NCBI GenBank assembly: GCA_946999385.1
Contig: CAMQCZ010000007.1
Location: forward strand, 1-64,000
Direction of reading: 5' to 3'
From: an uncultured Lachnoanaerobaculum sp.
Lineage (GTDB): Bacteria; Bacillota; Clostridia; Lachnospirales; Lachnospiraceae
DNA: 64,000 nucleotides
The notes under the pieces were generated by a model. The model had not been told where the DNA came from and made no database searches. It saw nothing but the letters and a program-made list of their open reading frames with translations. Positions 1-13,378 of this stretch are shown piece after piece (position 1 is the stretch's first letter; the number at the start of each line of letters is the position of its first letter). Both the position numbers and the translations under genes were made by a program.

Positions 1-266
1 GCATGTCCCGGACAGTCAACGTGAGCATAGTGTCTATTATTTGTTTCATACTCAACGTGAGCTGTAGAAATTGTAATTCCTCTTTCTCTCTCCTCAGGAG
101 CCTTATCAATATTTTCAAAATCTACTATCTTATTTGTATCTGAAGGTAATCTTGTAGCAAGTACCTTTGTTATTGCAGCTGTTAAAGTTGTTTTACCATG
201 GTCAACGTGTCCAATTGTACCAATATTAGCATGAGGTTTGGTTCTATCAAATTTTGCCTTTGCCAT
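1..266 (-). CDS. tuf: Elongation factor Tu, N-terminal part (cut by window edge)
   Basis: EF-Tu carries aminoacyl-tRNA to the ribosome as a GTPase. About 88 N-terminal residues are present. Translation from the ATG at 264-266 begins [20 protein letters not shown] and contains the P-loop GHVDHGKT, the switch I region ending RGITIS, and the G3 motif DCPGH just before the edge. An AAGGAGGAT-type ribosome site lies 8-9 bases upstream of the ATG. The gene follows fusA in the same direction after about 110 bases, the usual str operon order. The C-terminal part lies outside the window. Confidence 0.97.
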   Translation of the reverse strand, partial: MAKAKFDRTKPHANIGTIGHVDHGKTTLTAAITKVLATRLPSDTNKIVDFENIDKAPEERERGITISTAHVEYETNNRHYAHVDCPGH

Positions 267-375
267 TTTAAAAATCCTCCTTAAAATATAACCTAAAAGG
301 TCTATTTATTCTATTTCTATTACATTTCTATTTTTATTATACACCAAATCAATATTTAAATCAAGAGATTTTAAT

Positions 376-2502
376 TTATTTATCTCCTTTTCTTTCAGAA
401 ATAATTTTTTCTTGAACTGATTTTGGTACAGGTTCATATTTGTTAAAGAACATTGAATAATTTCCACGTCCTTGTGTCTTTGAACGTAAGTCTGTTGAAT
501 ATCCAAACATCTCTGATAATGGTATATAAGCATTTACCTGCTTACCTGATGCTATATCCTCCATTCCTTCTATACGTCCACGTCTTGAATTAATATCACC
601 TATTATATCTCCCATATACTCTTCAGGCATAGTTACCTCAACCTTCATTATAGGTTCAAGTAAAACAGCTCCGGCTTTTGCCATAGCCTCTTTAAATGCC
701 AATGAACCGGCTATATGGAATGCCATCTCTGATGAGTCAACCTCATGATAAGATCCGTCATAAACATTTGCATATATACCAAGAACAGGGAAACCTCCAA
801 GAACTCCCGCCTTTGCAGCCTCCTTAATACCATCACAAATAGGCTGTATATATTCCTTAGGAATAGAACCTCCGACTACAGTAGACTCAAATTTAAATGT
901 TTCTTCGGCATTGGCATCCATAGGTGCAAATCTAACCTTACAATGACCATACTGTCCACGTCCACCTGACTGCTTGGCATATTTAGAATCAACCTCAACC
1001 TCTTTAGTAAAGGTTTCTTTATAAGCAACTTGAGGTGCCCCTACATTTGCTTCTACATTAAATTCTCTCAAAAGTCTGTCAACTATAATTTCAAGATGAA
1101 GCTCGCCCATTCCTGAAATAATTGTTTGTCCTGTTTCAGGATTTGACTTAGCTCTAAAGGTAGGATCCTCTTCTGCCAATTTTTGAAGAGCCTCTATCAT
1201 CTTTTGTTGTCCTGCTTTAGTCTTAGGCTCAATAGCTATATCAATAACAGGCTCAGGGAATTCCATAGACTCAAGTATAACAGGATGCTGTTCATCACAA
1301 ATTGTATCTCCTGTTGTAGTTGCTTTAAATCCTACAGCTGCCGCTATATCTCCTGAATAAACCTTATCAAGCTCTTCTCTCTTATTAGCATGCATCTGTA
1401 AAATACGTCCAACTCTTTCTTTTTTACCCTTTGTAGCATTTAAAACATATGATCCTGAATTAATAGTTCCTGAATAAACCCTGAAATAAGCTAATTTACC
1501 TACAAATGGATCCGTCATAATCTTAAATGCCAAGGCTGAAAATGGCTCTTCATCTGAGGAATGTCTTTCAACCTCATTTCCATCCATATCTACGCCCTTT
1601 ATAGAAGGTATGTCTGTTGGTGCAGGCATAAATTCTATTATAGCATTAAGTAATTTTTGAACACCTTTATTTTTATATGCTGAACCGCAACAAACAGGAA
1701 TTGCTTTACAATCACATGTTGCTTTTCTAAGTACAATTTTTAATTTATCAATACTTGGTTCATTTCCATCCAAATATTCCATCATCAAATCATCATCAAG
1801 CTCACATATTTTCTCTACAAGCTCAACATGATATAATTCAGCATCATCCTTCATATCTTCAGGAATATCAACAACTGAAATATCATCTCCCTTATCATCA
1901 TTATAGATGTATGCTTTCATTTCAAATAAGTCAATAATTCCTTTAAATTCATCTTCTTTTCCTATAGGTAATTGAAGACAAATTGCATTTTTTCCCAATC
2001 TTGTTCGTATTTGGTCAACAGCTCCATAAAAATTAGCACCTAATATGTCCATTTTATTAATAAATGCCATACGTGGTACATTATATGTATCAGCCTGACG
2101 CCAAACATTTTCTGATTGTGGCTCTACACCACCTTTAGCACAAAATACACCTACAGCACCATCAAGTACACGAAGTGATCTTTCAACCTCTACTGTAAAA
2201 TCTACGTGTCCGGGTGTATCAATTATATTAATACGATTTTCTAATGCACCTTTTACATTTTTATTATCACTACCCTTTAATGTCCAGTGGCAGGTTGTAG
2301 CTGCGGAAGTAATGGTTATACCTCTTTCCTGCTCTTGTGCCATCCAGTCCATCGTTGCAGTTCCTTCATGTGTATCACCTATTTTGTAATTTACACCTGT
2401 GTAATATAGGATACGCTCGGTAAGTGTTGTCTTACCCGCATCAATATGTGCCATGATACCGATGTTTCTGGTTCTTTCCAACGGATATTCTCTTCCAGCC
2501 AT
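376..2502 (-). CDS. fusA: Elongation factor G
   Basis: Translocase GTPase that moves tRNA and mRNA through the ribosome and helps recycle ribosomes. The 708 residues are full length for EF-G. The N-terminal G domain has the P-loop [22 protein letters not shown] and NKMD motifs. Domains II to V follow, including the GRGQYGH segment and the C-terminal NSRRGRIEG stretch. The N-terminus [19 protein letters not shown] is canonical, and an AGGAGG-like site precedes the ATG. It sits 16 bases after rpsG and before tuf. No paralogue is seen in the window. Confidence 0.98.
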   Translation of the reverse strand: MAGREYPLERTRNIGIMAHIDAGKTTLTERILYYTGVNYKIGDTHEGTATMDWMAQEQERGITITSAATTCHWTLKGSDNKNVKGALENRINIIDTPGHVDFTVEVERSLRVLDGAVGVFCAKGGVEPQSENVWRQADTYNVPRMAFINKMDILGANFYGAVDQIRTRLGKNAICLQLPIGKEDEFKGIIDLFEMKAYIYNDDKGDDISVVDIPEDMKDDAELYHVELVEKICELDDDLMMEYLDGNEPSIDKLKIVLRKATCDCKAIPVCCGSAYKNKGVQKLLNAIIEFMPAPTDIPSIKGVDMDGNEVERHSSDEEPFSALAFKIMTDPFVGKLAYFRVYSGTINSGSYVLNATKGKKERVGRILQMHANKREELDKVYSGDIAAAVGFKATTTGDTICDEQHPVILESMEFPEPVIDIAIEPKTKAGQQKMIEALQKLAEEDPTFRAKSNPETGQTIISGMGELHLEIIVDRLLREFNVEANVGAPQVAYKETFTKEVEVDSKYAKQSGGRGQYGHCKVRFAPMDANAEETFKFESTVVGGSIPKEYIQPICDGIKEAAKAGVLGGFPVLGIYANVYDGSYHEVDSSEMAFHIAGSLAFKEAMAKAGAVLLEPIMKVEVTMPEEYMGDIIGDINSRRGRIEGMEDIASGKQVNAYIPLSEMFGYSTDLRSKTQGRGNYSMFFNKYEPVPKSVQEKIISERKGDK

Positions 2503-2518
2503 AGTTTCCTCCTATATA

Positions 2519-2989
2519 TTAGAATCTATAATGTGCAAATGCTTTATTTGCCTCTGCCATCTTATGCATGTCTTCTTTTTTCTTAACTGAGGCTCCTGTA
2601 TTATTAGCAGCATCCATAAGCTCATTTGCCAATCTTTCTTGTTGTGTCTTTTCGCCTCTTTTACGTGAATACAAAGTTAACCATCTAAGAGCAAGTGCTT
2701 GTCTTCTCTCTGCTTTAACTTCTATAGGAACTTGATATGTAGCTCCACCAATTCTTTTAGCTTTAACCTCTAATACAGGCATGATATTATTCATAGCTGT
2801 TTCAAAAACCTCTACCGGATCACTACCTGTCTTATCAGCTATACGTTCAAATGCACCATAAACTATTTTTTGTGCAATACCCTTTTTACCATCTAACATT
2901 ATGTTGTTTACTAATTTTGTAACAACCTTGTTATTGTATAAAGGATCTGCAAGTACATCTCTTTTTTGTATATGTCCTTTACGTGGCAC
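2519..2989 (-). CDS. rpsG: 30S ribosomal protein S7
   Basis: Primary 16S rRNA-binding protein of the 30S head. It is 156 residues, the usual length, beginning [12 protein letters not shown] and ending AHYRF as in bacterial S7. The start is a GTG at 2987-2989 with the strong site AAGGAGGG about 9 bases upstream; no ATG lies in a suitable place. In many bacteria S7 represses its own operon by binding the preceding intergenic RNA. The 137-base rpsL-rpsG gap would be the place for that, but I cannot confirm a fold. Confidence 0.97.
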   Translation of the reverse strand: MPRKGHIQKRDVLADPLYNNKVVTKLVNNIMLDGKKGIAQKIVYGAFERIADKTGSDPVEVFETAMNNIMPVLEVKAKRIGGATYQVPIEVKAERRQALALRWLTLYSRKRGEKTQQERLANELMDAANNTGASVKKKEDMHKMAEANKAFAHYRF

Positions 2990-3126
2990 GTTACTTCCCT
3001 CCTTAATATTATTGTCCTTAGACTATTAGATCTTTGGTACTCTTACATCTAATGATGTACGCCTCGTGCCTTTTTATATATCTGCAACCTACAGTTATAT
3101 CAAATCGGCACCTTACCTATTTCTAA

Positions 3127-3546
3127 TTATTTTTTATCTTTTGGTTTCTTAGCACCATATTTTGAGCGAGCTTGCTTTCTATTTGCAACACCCGCTGTAT
3201 CAAGTGTACCACGGATAATGTGATATCTTGTACCTGGCAAGTCTTTAACTCTTCCTCCACGGATAAGTACAACACTATGCTCCTGAAGATTATGACCTTC
3301 ACCCGGAATATAGCTTGTAACCTCAATTCCATTAGAAAGTCTTACTCTGGCAATCTTACGAAGTGCTGAGTTAGGCTTCTTTGGAGTAGCAGTTTTAACA
3401 GCTGTACATACCCCTCTTTTTTGAGGAGCTGATGCATCTATAGCTTTTTTATTAAGAGAATTGAATCCCTTTTGAAGAGCCGGTGCACCTGACTTCTTTT
3501 GTGAAGTCTGTCTGCCTTTTCTAACTAACTGATTAAATGTTGGCAT
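3127..3546 (-). CDS. rpsL: 30S ribosomal protein S12
   Basis: Decoding-centre protein of the small subunit and site of streptomycin-resistance mutations. The 139 residues start [13 protein letters not shown] and contain the conserved [13 protein letters not shown] and [25 protein letters not shown] segments. The reading frame is open further upstream, but the ATG at 3544-3546 matches the family N-terminus and has AAGGAGG about 11 bases before it. First gene of the str operon. Lys43 in the KKPNSA motif is the streptomycin-sensitive form. Confidence 0.98.
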   Translation of the reverse strand: MPTFNQLVRKGRQTSQKKSGAPALQKGFNSLNKKAIDASAPQKRGVCTAVKTATPKKPNSALRKIARVRLSNGIEVTSYIPGEGHNLQEHSVVLIRGGRVKDLPGTRYHIIRGTLDTAGVANRKQARSKYGAKKPKDKK

Positions 3547-3619
3547 ATTCCTTTTTACCTCCTTTGATATTCTGTGGTTGCTGTTTTTTTCAGCCAATAT
3601 GCAATACGCACATTTCAGT

Positions 3620-3648
3620 ATTATATTATTATATATATTTATTGTCAA
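3620..3648 (-). promoter_or_regulatory. str operon promoter
   Basis: Reading the minus strand, a consensus -35 TTGACA (3643-3648), a 17-base spacer and a consensus -10 TATAAT (3620-3625) lie about 75 bases upstream of rpsL. This is a near-ideal housekeeping sigma promoter, as expected for ribosomal genes. The remaining DNA up to 3809 is AT-rich with no other recognisable element. Confidence 0.85.
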
Positions 3649-3809
3649 TTATTTTTTCGATTTCAACATTTAAAAAAATAATAAAATAAATACTAAATGA
3701 GTAATCAAGCTCACTTCGTATTTATTTTATTATCATGAATTATAATTTTTATAAATTGCAGTAAAAATAGCACATATAACATTTTCATGCTTTATTTTAT
3801 AATTTTAAA

Positions 3810-4670
3810 TTATGACTCTTCTTTATTTTTTTTATTTTCATCATTATTATCTTTAATTTCATCAAGCTTTTCTTTTACTAGATTTATACCATTTTCTATT
3901 TTTTCTTTCATATCTGTTGCCACTTCGCCTGCTTTACTCAAATTACCTTCCAAATCAAAATTTTCTTTTACATCCTTAACAAAGCCTTTAGTTTTATCAA
4001 TACCTTCCTTGGAAAATAAATTCACACTGCATATATCCTTATCAACACATTTTATACCCGTAGCTAATATGGAATATATAGATAAAATAATAATGATAAA
4101 ATTAAATATTAAATATATATATGCAAAAGAGCTTATTCTAAATGCTCCATAAGTATTGCCCAGGCTCGGCATAATATTATCCAATCTAATTATATTAAAT
4201 AAAAATTTTAACATTATATAATTTATGCTTGCACCTACTATTATAATTGAATATTGCAACATCACAAATATATAGCTTAATTTATTGCTTTTTATTATTT
4301 TTTTATTTATATAATATAAAATTATACTCACAACAGGTGTGAATATCAAAAATTTAAATCCCCCAAGCATAGCATTTAGAGCATTTAATCCATTTATATT
4401 ATTTATGCCTCCATCTCCAAGCATATAATACACGATCCCTTGGTTGAATGCCAGATTAATAGGTGAAAAATATGGCATAGCCAAAAGCTCATTATACCTT
4501 GCATATTTATTTCCTAATAATATTTTTAAATCTATTTTTATAAAGGATAAAAAACATAATATCAATAATAATATTGAAAATAGTAAAATAATATTTTGAA
4601 TAGAAAAAATATTATTTTTTGAACAAACAAGATCATTATTATTTGTTCTTATTAATTTAATTTTTTTCAT
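3810..4670 (-). CDS. Uncharacterised membrane protein with charged cytoplasmic tail
   Basis: I do not recognise this 286-residue protein. It has about four hydrophobic segments (roughly residues 26-46, 108-124, 134-160 and 180-205). The C-terminal tail of about 80 residues is strongly charged and probably helical, rich in Lys and Glu, ending KKNKEES. An extracytoplasmic loop near residues 55-100 contains Gly/Asn-rich sequence. The ATG follows GGAAAGGT. It lies just after the F-ATPase operon, separated by a perfect hairpin, so it may be an operon tail or independently expressed. No catalytic motif is visible and no function is assigned. Confidence 0.75.
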   Translation of the reverse strand: MKKIKLIRTNNNDLVCSKNNIFSIQNIILLFSILLLILCFLSFIKIDLKILLGNKYARYNELLAMPYFSPINLAFNQGIVYYMLGDGGINNINGLNALNAMLGGFKFLIFTPVVSIILYYINKKIIKSNKLSYIFVMLQYSIIIVGASINYIMLKFLFNIIRLDNIMPSLGNTYGAFRISSFAYIYLIFNFIIIILSIYSILATGIKCVDKDICSVNLFSKEGIDKTKGFVKDVKENFDLEGNLSKAGEVATDMKEKIENGINLVKEKLDEIKDNNDENKKNKEES

Positions 4671-4695
4671 TTACTTACCTTTCCATAGTAAAGCG

Positions 4696-4725
4696 AAGAA
4701 TGTCGACCTAATAGTCGACATTCTT
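4696..4725 (-). terminator. Perfect hairpin after atpC
   Basis: Twelve-base arms at 4696-4707 and 4714-4725 are exact complements around a six-base loop. The hairpin starts at the atpC stop codon. On the minus strand no strong U-run follows, whereas the plus-strand side is T-rich. It may be a weak terminator, an attenuator before the membrane-protein gene, or an mRNA 3'-end stabiliser. Confidence 0.6.
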
Positions 4726-5126
4726 TATCTATTTTTTATGTCAATGCGTACCAAAGCTCTTTTTAAGGCAAGCTCAGCTCTTTTAATTTCAAGTCCCTGT
4801 GCTTTTTCACTAAGCCTTCTTTCTGCTCTCAGCTTAGCTTCATTAGCTCTATATTCATCTATCTCATCAGGCCACTCACAGGCTTCAGATAAAATTGTAA
4901 TACTCTCTTTTTCTATATCCACAAAGCCTGACATCAAGGTAGCAATTTTAATTTTTCCATTAAGATGAATGCTTAAAATCCCGGGTGCAATGATAGCTGT
5001 TGTAGGAATATGCTTAGGATATATACCCACATTACCCTCGGTAGTAGTAAATTCTACCATATCAGCTTCACCTTCAAAAAACTCTCTCATAGGTGTATAA
5101 ACCTTTAGCTTAAGTGTATCCGCCAT
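4725..5126 (-). CDS. atpC: F-type ATP synthase epsilon subunit
   Basis: Central-stalk subunit that couples rotor rotation to F1 and can inhibit ATP hydrolysis. At 133 residues it has the N-terminal beta-sandwich (LKVYTPMREFFEGEADMVEF, then EGNVGIYPKHIP) and the C-terminal helical pair rich in Ala, Glu and Arg. The start ATG follows an AGGAGGT site. Last gene of the F-ATPase operon, 9 bases after atpD, and directly followed by a perfect hairpin. Confidence 0.95.
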   Translation of the reverse strand: MADTLKLKVYTPMREFFEGEADMVEFTTTEGNVGIYPKHIPTTAIIAPGILSIHLNGKIKIATLMSGFVDIEKESITILSEACEWPDEIDEYRANEAKLRAERRLSEKAQGLEIKRAELALKRALVRIDIKNR

Positions 5127-5135
5127 GTTTACCTC

Positions 5136-7441
<2,306 letters not shown>

Positions 7442-7455
7442 TAACCTTACCTCCT

Positions 7456-9522
<2,067 letters not shown>

Positions 9523-9535
<13 letters not shown>

Positions 9536-10038
9536 ATATTACCACCCATTTCTTCCAATGTTTCATCAACAAGCTTAGTCTGTAACTCTATATTCAAGTT
9601 TGAAGAAATAGCCTTGCTTGCTATAAGTGAAGCTATATTTACTACATCTGTCTTTAAATCATCTAATGCCTTCTTCTTTTCTAATTCAATTTCTTTGTTG
9701 GCTCTCTCTATAATACTGTTAGCGTTAGCCTTTGCCTCATCTATAATTTCATTTTCCCTAATTTTAGCTTTTCTTCTGGCATCCTCCAAAATAAGCTCAG
9801 CTTCCTTTTGTACCTTGCTTATTTTTTCTTCATATTCAGCCTTTAAAGCTAAAGCTTGGCTTTCCTTATCAGCCGCATTTGTTAATTCTGCAGCTATCCT
9901 TTGCCTTCTTTTTTTCAAAACCTCTTTAGCAGGATTAAAAAGCAGGTAGGAAAGTAAAAAGAACAAAACAAAGATATTTATTCCAGTTAAGAAAGAATCG
10001 AATAATAGCTGATAATCAAAACCTATCAATCGTTCCAA
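9523..10038 (-). CDS. atpF: F-type ATP synthase b subunit
   Basis: Membrane-anchored peripheral stalk. One N-terminal membrane segment (about residues 10-33) precedes a long charged coiled coil rich in Ala, Glu and Lys. The open frame reaches further upstream. However, AGGAGG at 10046-10051 lies seven bases before a TTG at 10036-10038, giving a 171-residue protein starting (M)ERLIGFDYQLLFDSF. That TTG is the best-supported start. It overlaps atpH. Confidence 0.93.
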
Positions 10039-10106
10039 GTTCTTACCTCCTATATATGTTTTTAACAAAACTATTTATATCATAATTAATAATGACATAT
10101 CTTTGT

Positions 10107-10370
<264 letters not shown>

Positions 10371-10395
10371 CTAATTAAATCTTTTTATTTTATTT

Positions 10396-11106
10396 TTATA
10401 GCTTATCATTAATATAAACCATACTTAACATACAAAAAACATAAGTTTGAATAGCTCCGGAAAATACATCTGTATACACTTGTAAAATTGCCGGAATACC
10501 TATTTTCATAAAAATAGGCATCATTCCATACCACAAGCCCATCATTACAACACCTGATAAAAGATTTGCAAATAAACGAAGCGATATAGATATAGGATTT
10601 GCAAATTCTCCTATTACATTTATAGGAAACAAAACCGGTAATGGTTGAAACAAACCTGTTATATGCTTATACCCATGATTTTTAAAGCCCTGATATTGAA
10701 CTATAAAAAATGTTATAAGACCAAGCAAGAATGTAACTCCATAATCAGCTGTAGGATTTCTAAGTCCCAGTAATCCACTAAAATTTGATAATAAAATGAA
10801 CAAAAATATGGTTCCTATATAATTTAGAAATCTTGGAGTATTATCTCCTAAAACACTTTTCCCTATACTTTCCAATACTTCAACCAAAAATTCTATGATA
10901 TTTTGAAAGGTACCCGGCACATCAGTAGCATGCAATAATGCATTTCTTGCAAATAAGGCAAATATTATAAGAATAATACTCACTATAAATAAGCTTATAG
11001 TAGTAGTCCCTATCCATAAATCCTGACCCGCAAAATTTATTTTATAGATACCCTTAATCATAAAATCAGGTTCACTAAAAGAAAGTGGTAAATTATTTAT
11101 ACCCAT
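10396..11106 (-). CDS. atpB: F-type ATP synthase a subunit
   Basis: Membrane stator subunit that forms the ion half-channels next to the c ring. The 236 residues contain several membrane segments and the essential arginine in the motif ISISLRLFANLLSG. The C-terminal helix carries the expected polar residues (AILQVYTDVFSGAIQTYVF). It lies between atpI and atpE. The predicted sodium specificity of the c subunit would apply to this pair. Confidence 0.96.
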   Translation of the reverse strand: MGINNLPLSFSEPDFMIKGIYKINFAGQDLWIGTTTISLFIVSIILIIFALFARNALLHATDVPGTFQNIIEFLVEVLESIGKSVLGDNTPRFLNYIGTIFLFILLSNFSGLLGLRNPTADYGVTFLLGLITFFIVQYQGFKNHGYKHITGLFQPLPVLFPINVIGEFANPISISLRLFANLLSGVVMMGLWYGMMPIFMKIGIPAILQVYTDVFSGAIQTYVFCMLSMVYINDKL

Positions 11107-11140
11107 AATTAATACATCTCCTCCTTTCCCAAAGCAAATA

Positions 11141-11536
11141 TTATTTTATAATTTTTTTAATAAACGGTACTGCATAAGTAGCAAACTTTATACCGAATAT
11201 TGCAATTATCATAGCAAAAATATTAATATACTTGGACCTCCAAAAAATTATAACAAGTGCCGCCAAAATAACTTTTCTTATAACAGCTTTGATAATCGTC
11301 TTATTTCTTGCATATTTAAAATCCCTGCTACGCATAATATCTTCGCTGATATAGGCTATATCAATTAATATCAATATGGCTACCGAAAATCCAACAAGCG
11401 TCCCGAAAAATAATGACAAAAAATCACAATTAATATATCTATGTATAAAAAAATATATAAGCACAAGCAAAATTTCATACAAAAAAAGTCCAACAATCAT
11501 TTGTAACAGCAATTTTTTCAAATTCTTATCCATCAT
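11141..11536 (-). CDS. atpI: AtpI-like ATP synthase accessory membrane protein
   Basis: A 131-residue protein with four hydrophobic segments and basic loops. It occupies the atpI position directly upstream of atpB. AtpI-family proteins help assemble the c ring or import Mg2+ or other ions for the synthase. Sequence similarity in this family is low, so the assignment rests on size, topology and position. Two consecutive ATG codons (11531-11536) are possible starts, after GGGAGAATA. It overlaps the end of the upstream AtpZ-like gene. Confidence 0.75.
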   Translation of the reverse strand: MMDKNLKKLLLQMIVGLFLYEILLVLIYFFIHRYINCDFLSLFFGTLVGFSVAILILIDIAYISEDIMRSRDFKYARNKTIIKAVIRKVILAALVIIFWRSKYINIFAMIIAIFGIKFATYAVPFIKKIIK

Positions 11537-11846
11537 TATTCTCCCTATTTATGCGACTTGGGACTTTAGGTCTATGTACCTCTTTTTTTGTTAATGAATG
11601 TGAATGTACCTGTTCTTTTTTTTCATCTGATAAATCTCTGTCCAGGACACTTTTTATAAGCTTATATACCATAGTATAGCCTGTGACTACTCCCAAAATA
11701 ATTGCAGGAAGCATAGCCTGCTTAAAATTTGTATACTTATCAATGTAATATGCCACCAATAAGCATAAAAAAATAGGACTAAGCATAGTTATTCCTACTT
11801 GAGAAATTAATGCAAGGCTTCTAAAAACTGATTTTTTATATTTAAT
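11526..11846 (-). CDS. atpZ: AtpZ/AtpI-type small membrane protein, probable ATT start
   Basis: First gene of the F-ATPase operon. The first ATG in frame (11784-11786) would cut through the conserved helix. Upstream in the same frame the protein reads KKSVFRSLALISQVGITM, the canonical AtpZ N-terminus. No ATG, GTG or TTG exists between this stretch and the in-frame stop at 11865-11867. An AGGAGG at 11854-11859 lies seven bases before an ATT at 11844-11846, so ATT initiation is the simplest reading (106 residues). The two membrane helices are followed by a charged tail. The alternative is a frameshift or base error near the start. Confidence 0.7.
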   Translation of the reverse strand: MKYKKSVFRSLALISQVGITMLSPIFLCLLVAYYIDKYTNFKQAMLPAIILGVVTGYTMVYKLIKSVLDRDLSDEKKEQVHSHSLTKKEVHRPKVPSRINRENNDG

Positions 11847-12036
11847 AAAACCCCCTCCTATCTTTTAAGTATAAACTCAAAATATATATTTGTCTATAAA
11901 TATATACTTATCTATTCACGAAAAATTTTTTTAAATCCAAGAATATATAATCTTTTGTGTATCATTTTAGCCATTTAGTATATTTGTATTCATAAATAAA
12001 CATTCTTGTTTTTATATTTATAAAACTGATAAATTA

Positions 12037-12065
12037 TATATAACATTATTTTTATCTATAGACAA
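12037..12065 (-). promoter_or_regulatory. Probable promoter of the F-ATPase operon
   Basis: On the minus strand TTGTCT (12060-12065), a 17-base spacer and TATATA (12037-12042) lie about 190 bases before the first gene. The gap between mscL and atpZ (11847-12104) is otherwise AT-rich, and no mscL terminator could be defined with confidence. Confidence 0.5.
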
Positions 12066-12104
12066 TAATAAAATAAGCTACAGATATGTTTTTTTTATTA
12101 TTTT

Positions 12105-12518
12105 TTAATCCTGCCTATTTTTAAGCAAATCTCTAATATCCTCCAGTAAAGCAATTTCAGGGCTTTTTGAGGCAACCTCTTTTTCTTTAATTTCTTCTTT
12201 TTCATTTCTTAAAAAGGAAATAAACTTCAAAAAGATGAATACTGATATGGATATAATAAAAAAATCTACTACAGCTTGTAAAAACGATCCGTAATATATA
12301 GCCACCTCAGGCTTATCCTTTGTAGCTCCTGCAATCACATATTTTAAATTTGTAAAATTAATGCCCCCCAGAAGCATACCGAAAAGTGGCATTAGAACAT
12401 CATTAACAAGGGAGCTTACCATCTTTCCGAAAGCCGAGCCTATAATAAGTCCTATTGCCAAATCAATAATATTACCTTTTAAAGCAAATTTTTTAAAATC
12501 AGCTATAATATTTTTCAT
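12105..12518 (-). CDS. mscL: Large-conductance mechanosensitive channel
   Basis: Pentameric emergency valve opened by membrane tension during osmotic downshock. The 137 residues have the N-terminal amphipathic helix (IADFKKFALKGNIIDLAIGLIIGSAFGKMVSSLVNDVLMP), TM1 with its Gly/Ala face, a short periplasmic loop, TM2, and a charged C-terminal bundle ending EIALLEDIRDLLKNR. It lies 13 bases after lepB in the same direction. A second mechanosensitive channel, MscS type, is nearby at 15637-16569. Confidence 0.96.
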   Translation of the reverse strand: MKNIIADFKKFALKGNIIDLAIGLIIGSAFGKMVSSLVNDVLMPLFGMLLGGINFTNLKYVIAGATKDKPEVAIYYGSFLQAVVDFFIISISVFIFLKFISFLRNEKEEIKEKEVASKSPEIALLEDIRDLLKNRQD

Positions 12519-12531
12519 ATTTACTCCAAAT

Positions 12532-13116
12532 CTAAGAAATCCATTTTATTTTTGGAAAATATTCAAATAAAACCTTTGCTATAATTTTATTTCTATGTAC
12601 AAAAGTATTTTTCCAACGTCTTGAATCTGCACTATTGTTTCTATTATCGCCTAAAGTAAAGTAGCAGTCTTGTGGAACTACATATTCAGCATCCTCCTCG
12701 GGTATCATAGGCTCTTTAATATATGGCTCATCCAGCGGAATACCTGAATTATTCAAATAGATTTTTCCGTCTGTTATTCTAACAACATCACCCGGCATGC
12801 CTATTATTCTTTTTACAAAATAAATTTTTTCATCATCAGGCCAACGAAAAATAATTATATCTCCTCTTTTAGGATCCGAAAATTTGTAGCTTAGTCTAAA
12901 TCCTATAAGCCTATCTCCTGTCATAATTGTATTTTCCATAGAGCCTGAAGGAACTCTGGAATTTGCAATTATAAATGTATTTAATATAAATGCTATAGCA
13001 CCGGCAATAATTAAAATGCTTATCCAACTGAAAATCTCTTTTTTTAATGAAAATTCCTCAATCTTTTCCTTTTCCAATTCTTCAATAATTTCTCTCTTTT
13101 TTTTAGTTAATCCCAT
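12532..13116 (-). CDS. lepB: Signal peptidase I
   Basis: Membrane serine protease that removes signal peptides. It has one membrane segment near residues 30-51, then the catalytic Ser59 in VPSGSMENT and Lys102 in the YFVKRIIGMPGD box. The GDNRNNSADSR box near the C-terminus is also present. I choose the ATG at 13114-13116 (194 residues), which has GGAG six bases upstream. The open frame continues four codons to a TTG. The N-terminal cytoplasmic stretch of about 28 charged residues is longer than in B. subtilis SipS. Confidence 0.95.
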   Translation of the reverse strand: MGLTKKKREIIEELEKEKIEEFSLKKEIFSWISILIIAGAIAFILNTFIIANSRVPSGSMENTIMTGDRLIGFRLSYKFSDPKRGDIIIFRWPDDEKIYFVKRIIGMPGDVVRITDGKIYLNNSGIPLDEPYIKEPMIPEEDAEYVVPQDCYFTLGDNRNNSADSRRWKNTFVHRNKIIAKVLFEYFPKIKWIS

Positions 13117-13303
13117 ACGTTTCTCCAAAATAATTTTAATATACTATAGTTTAAGTCAGATTAATAATATGTGCAATATTAATTTTTTTGTAAATCAAAA
13201 ATAAACAAACTTCTTTTCCGAGCTTTTAGCTCATTATATTGCATAAGGCTTTTGTCTTTAAAAAATATAATAATAATTTTAGCTCTTTTTTATATATTTG
13301 TTA

Positions 13304-13332
13304 TTCATTATTTATAAAATATATGTTAAAAT
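13304..13332 (+). promoter_or_regulatory. Possible promoter of glgB
   Basis: TTCATT (13304-13309), 17 bases, then TAAAAT (13327-13332), about 47 bases before the glgB ATG. The region is so AT-rich that chance matches are likely. The rest of the 13117-13378 gap shows only AT-rich DNA and a short GAGC/GCTC hairpin near 13219. Confidence 0.4.
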
Positions 13333-13378
13333 ATATATAAATATTTGAAAGGAGCTGTAGTTTTACTACTATATTGAT

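Noticed and set aside
745..969. Open frame on the plus strand opposite fusA
   Set aside because: It lies wholly within the conserved fusA coding frame, has no ribosome site and no family features; it is a shadow. The same applies to other frames opposite or within ATPase, fab, uxu and suf genes.
2990..3126. S7 autoregulatory RNA in the rpsL-rpsG gap
   Set aside because: The position fits, but I could not find a convincing fold matching the known S7 site, so it is not listed as a feature.
13117..13378. Possible riboswitch before glgB
   Set aside because: Only AT-rich DNA with a weak GAGC/GCTC hairpin; no conserved riboswitch motif recognised.
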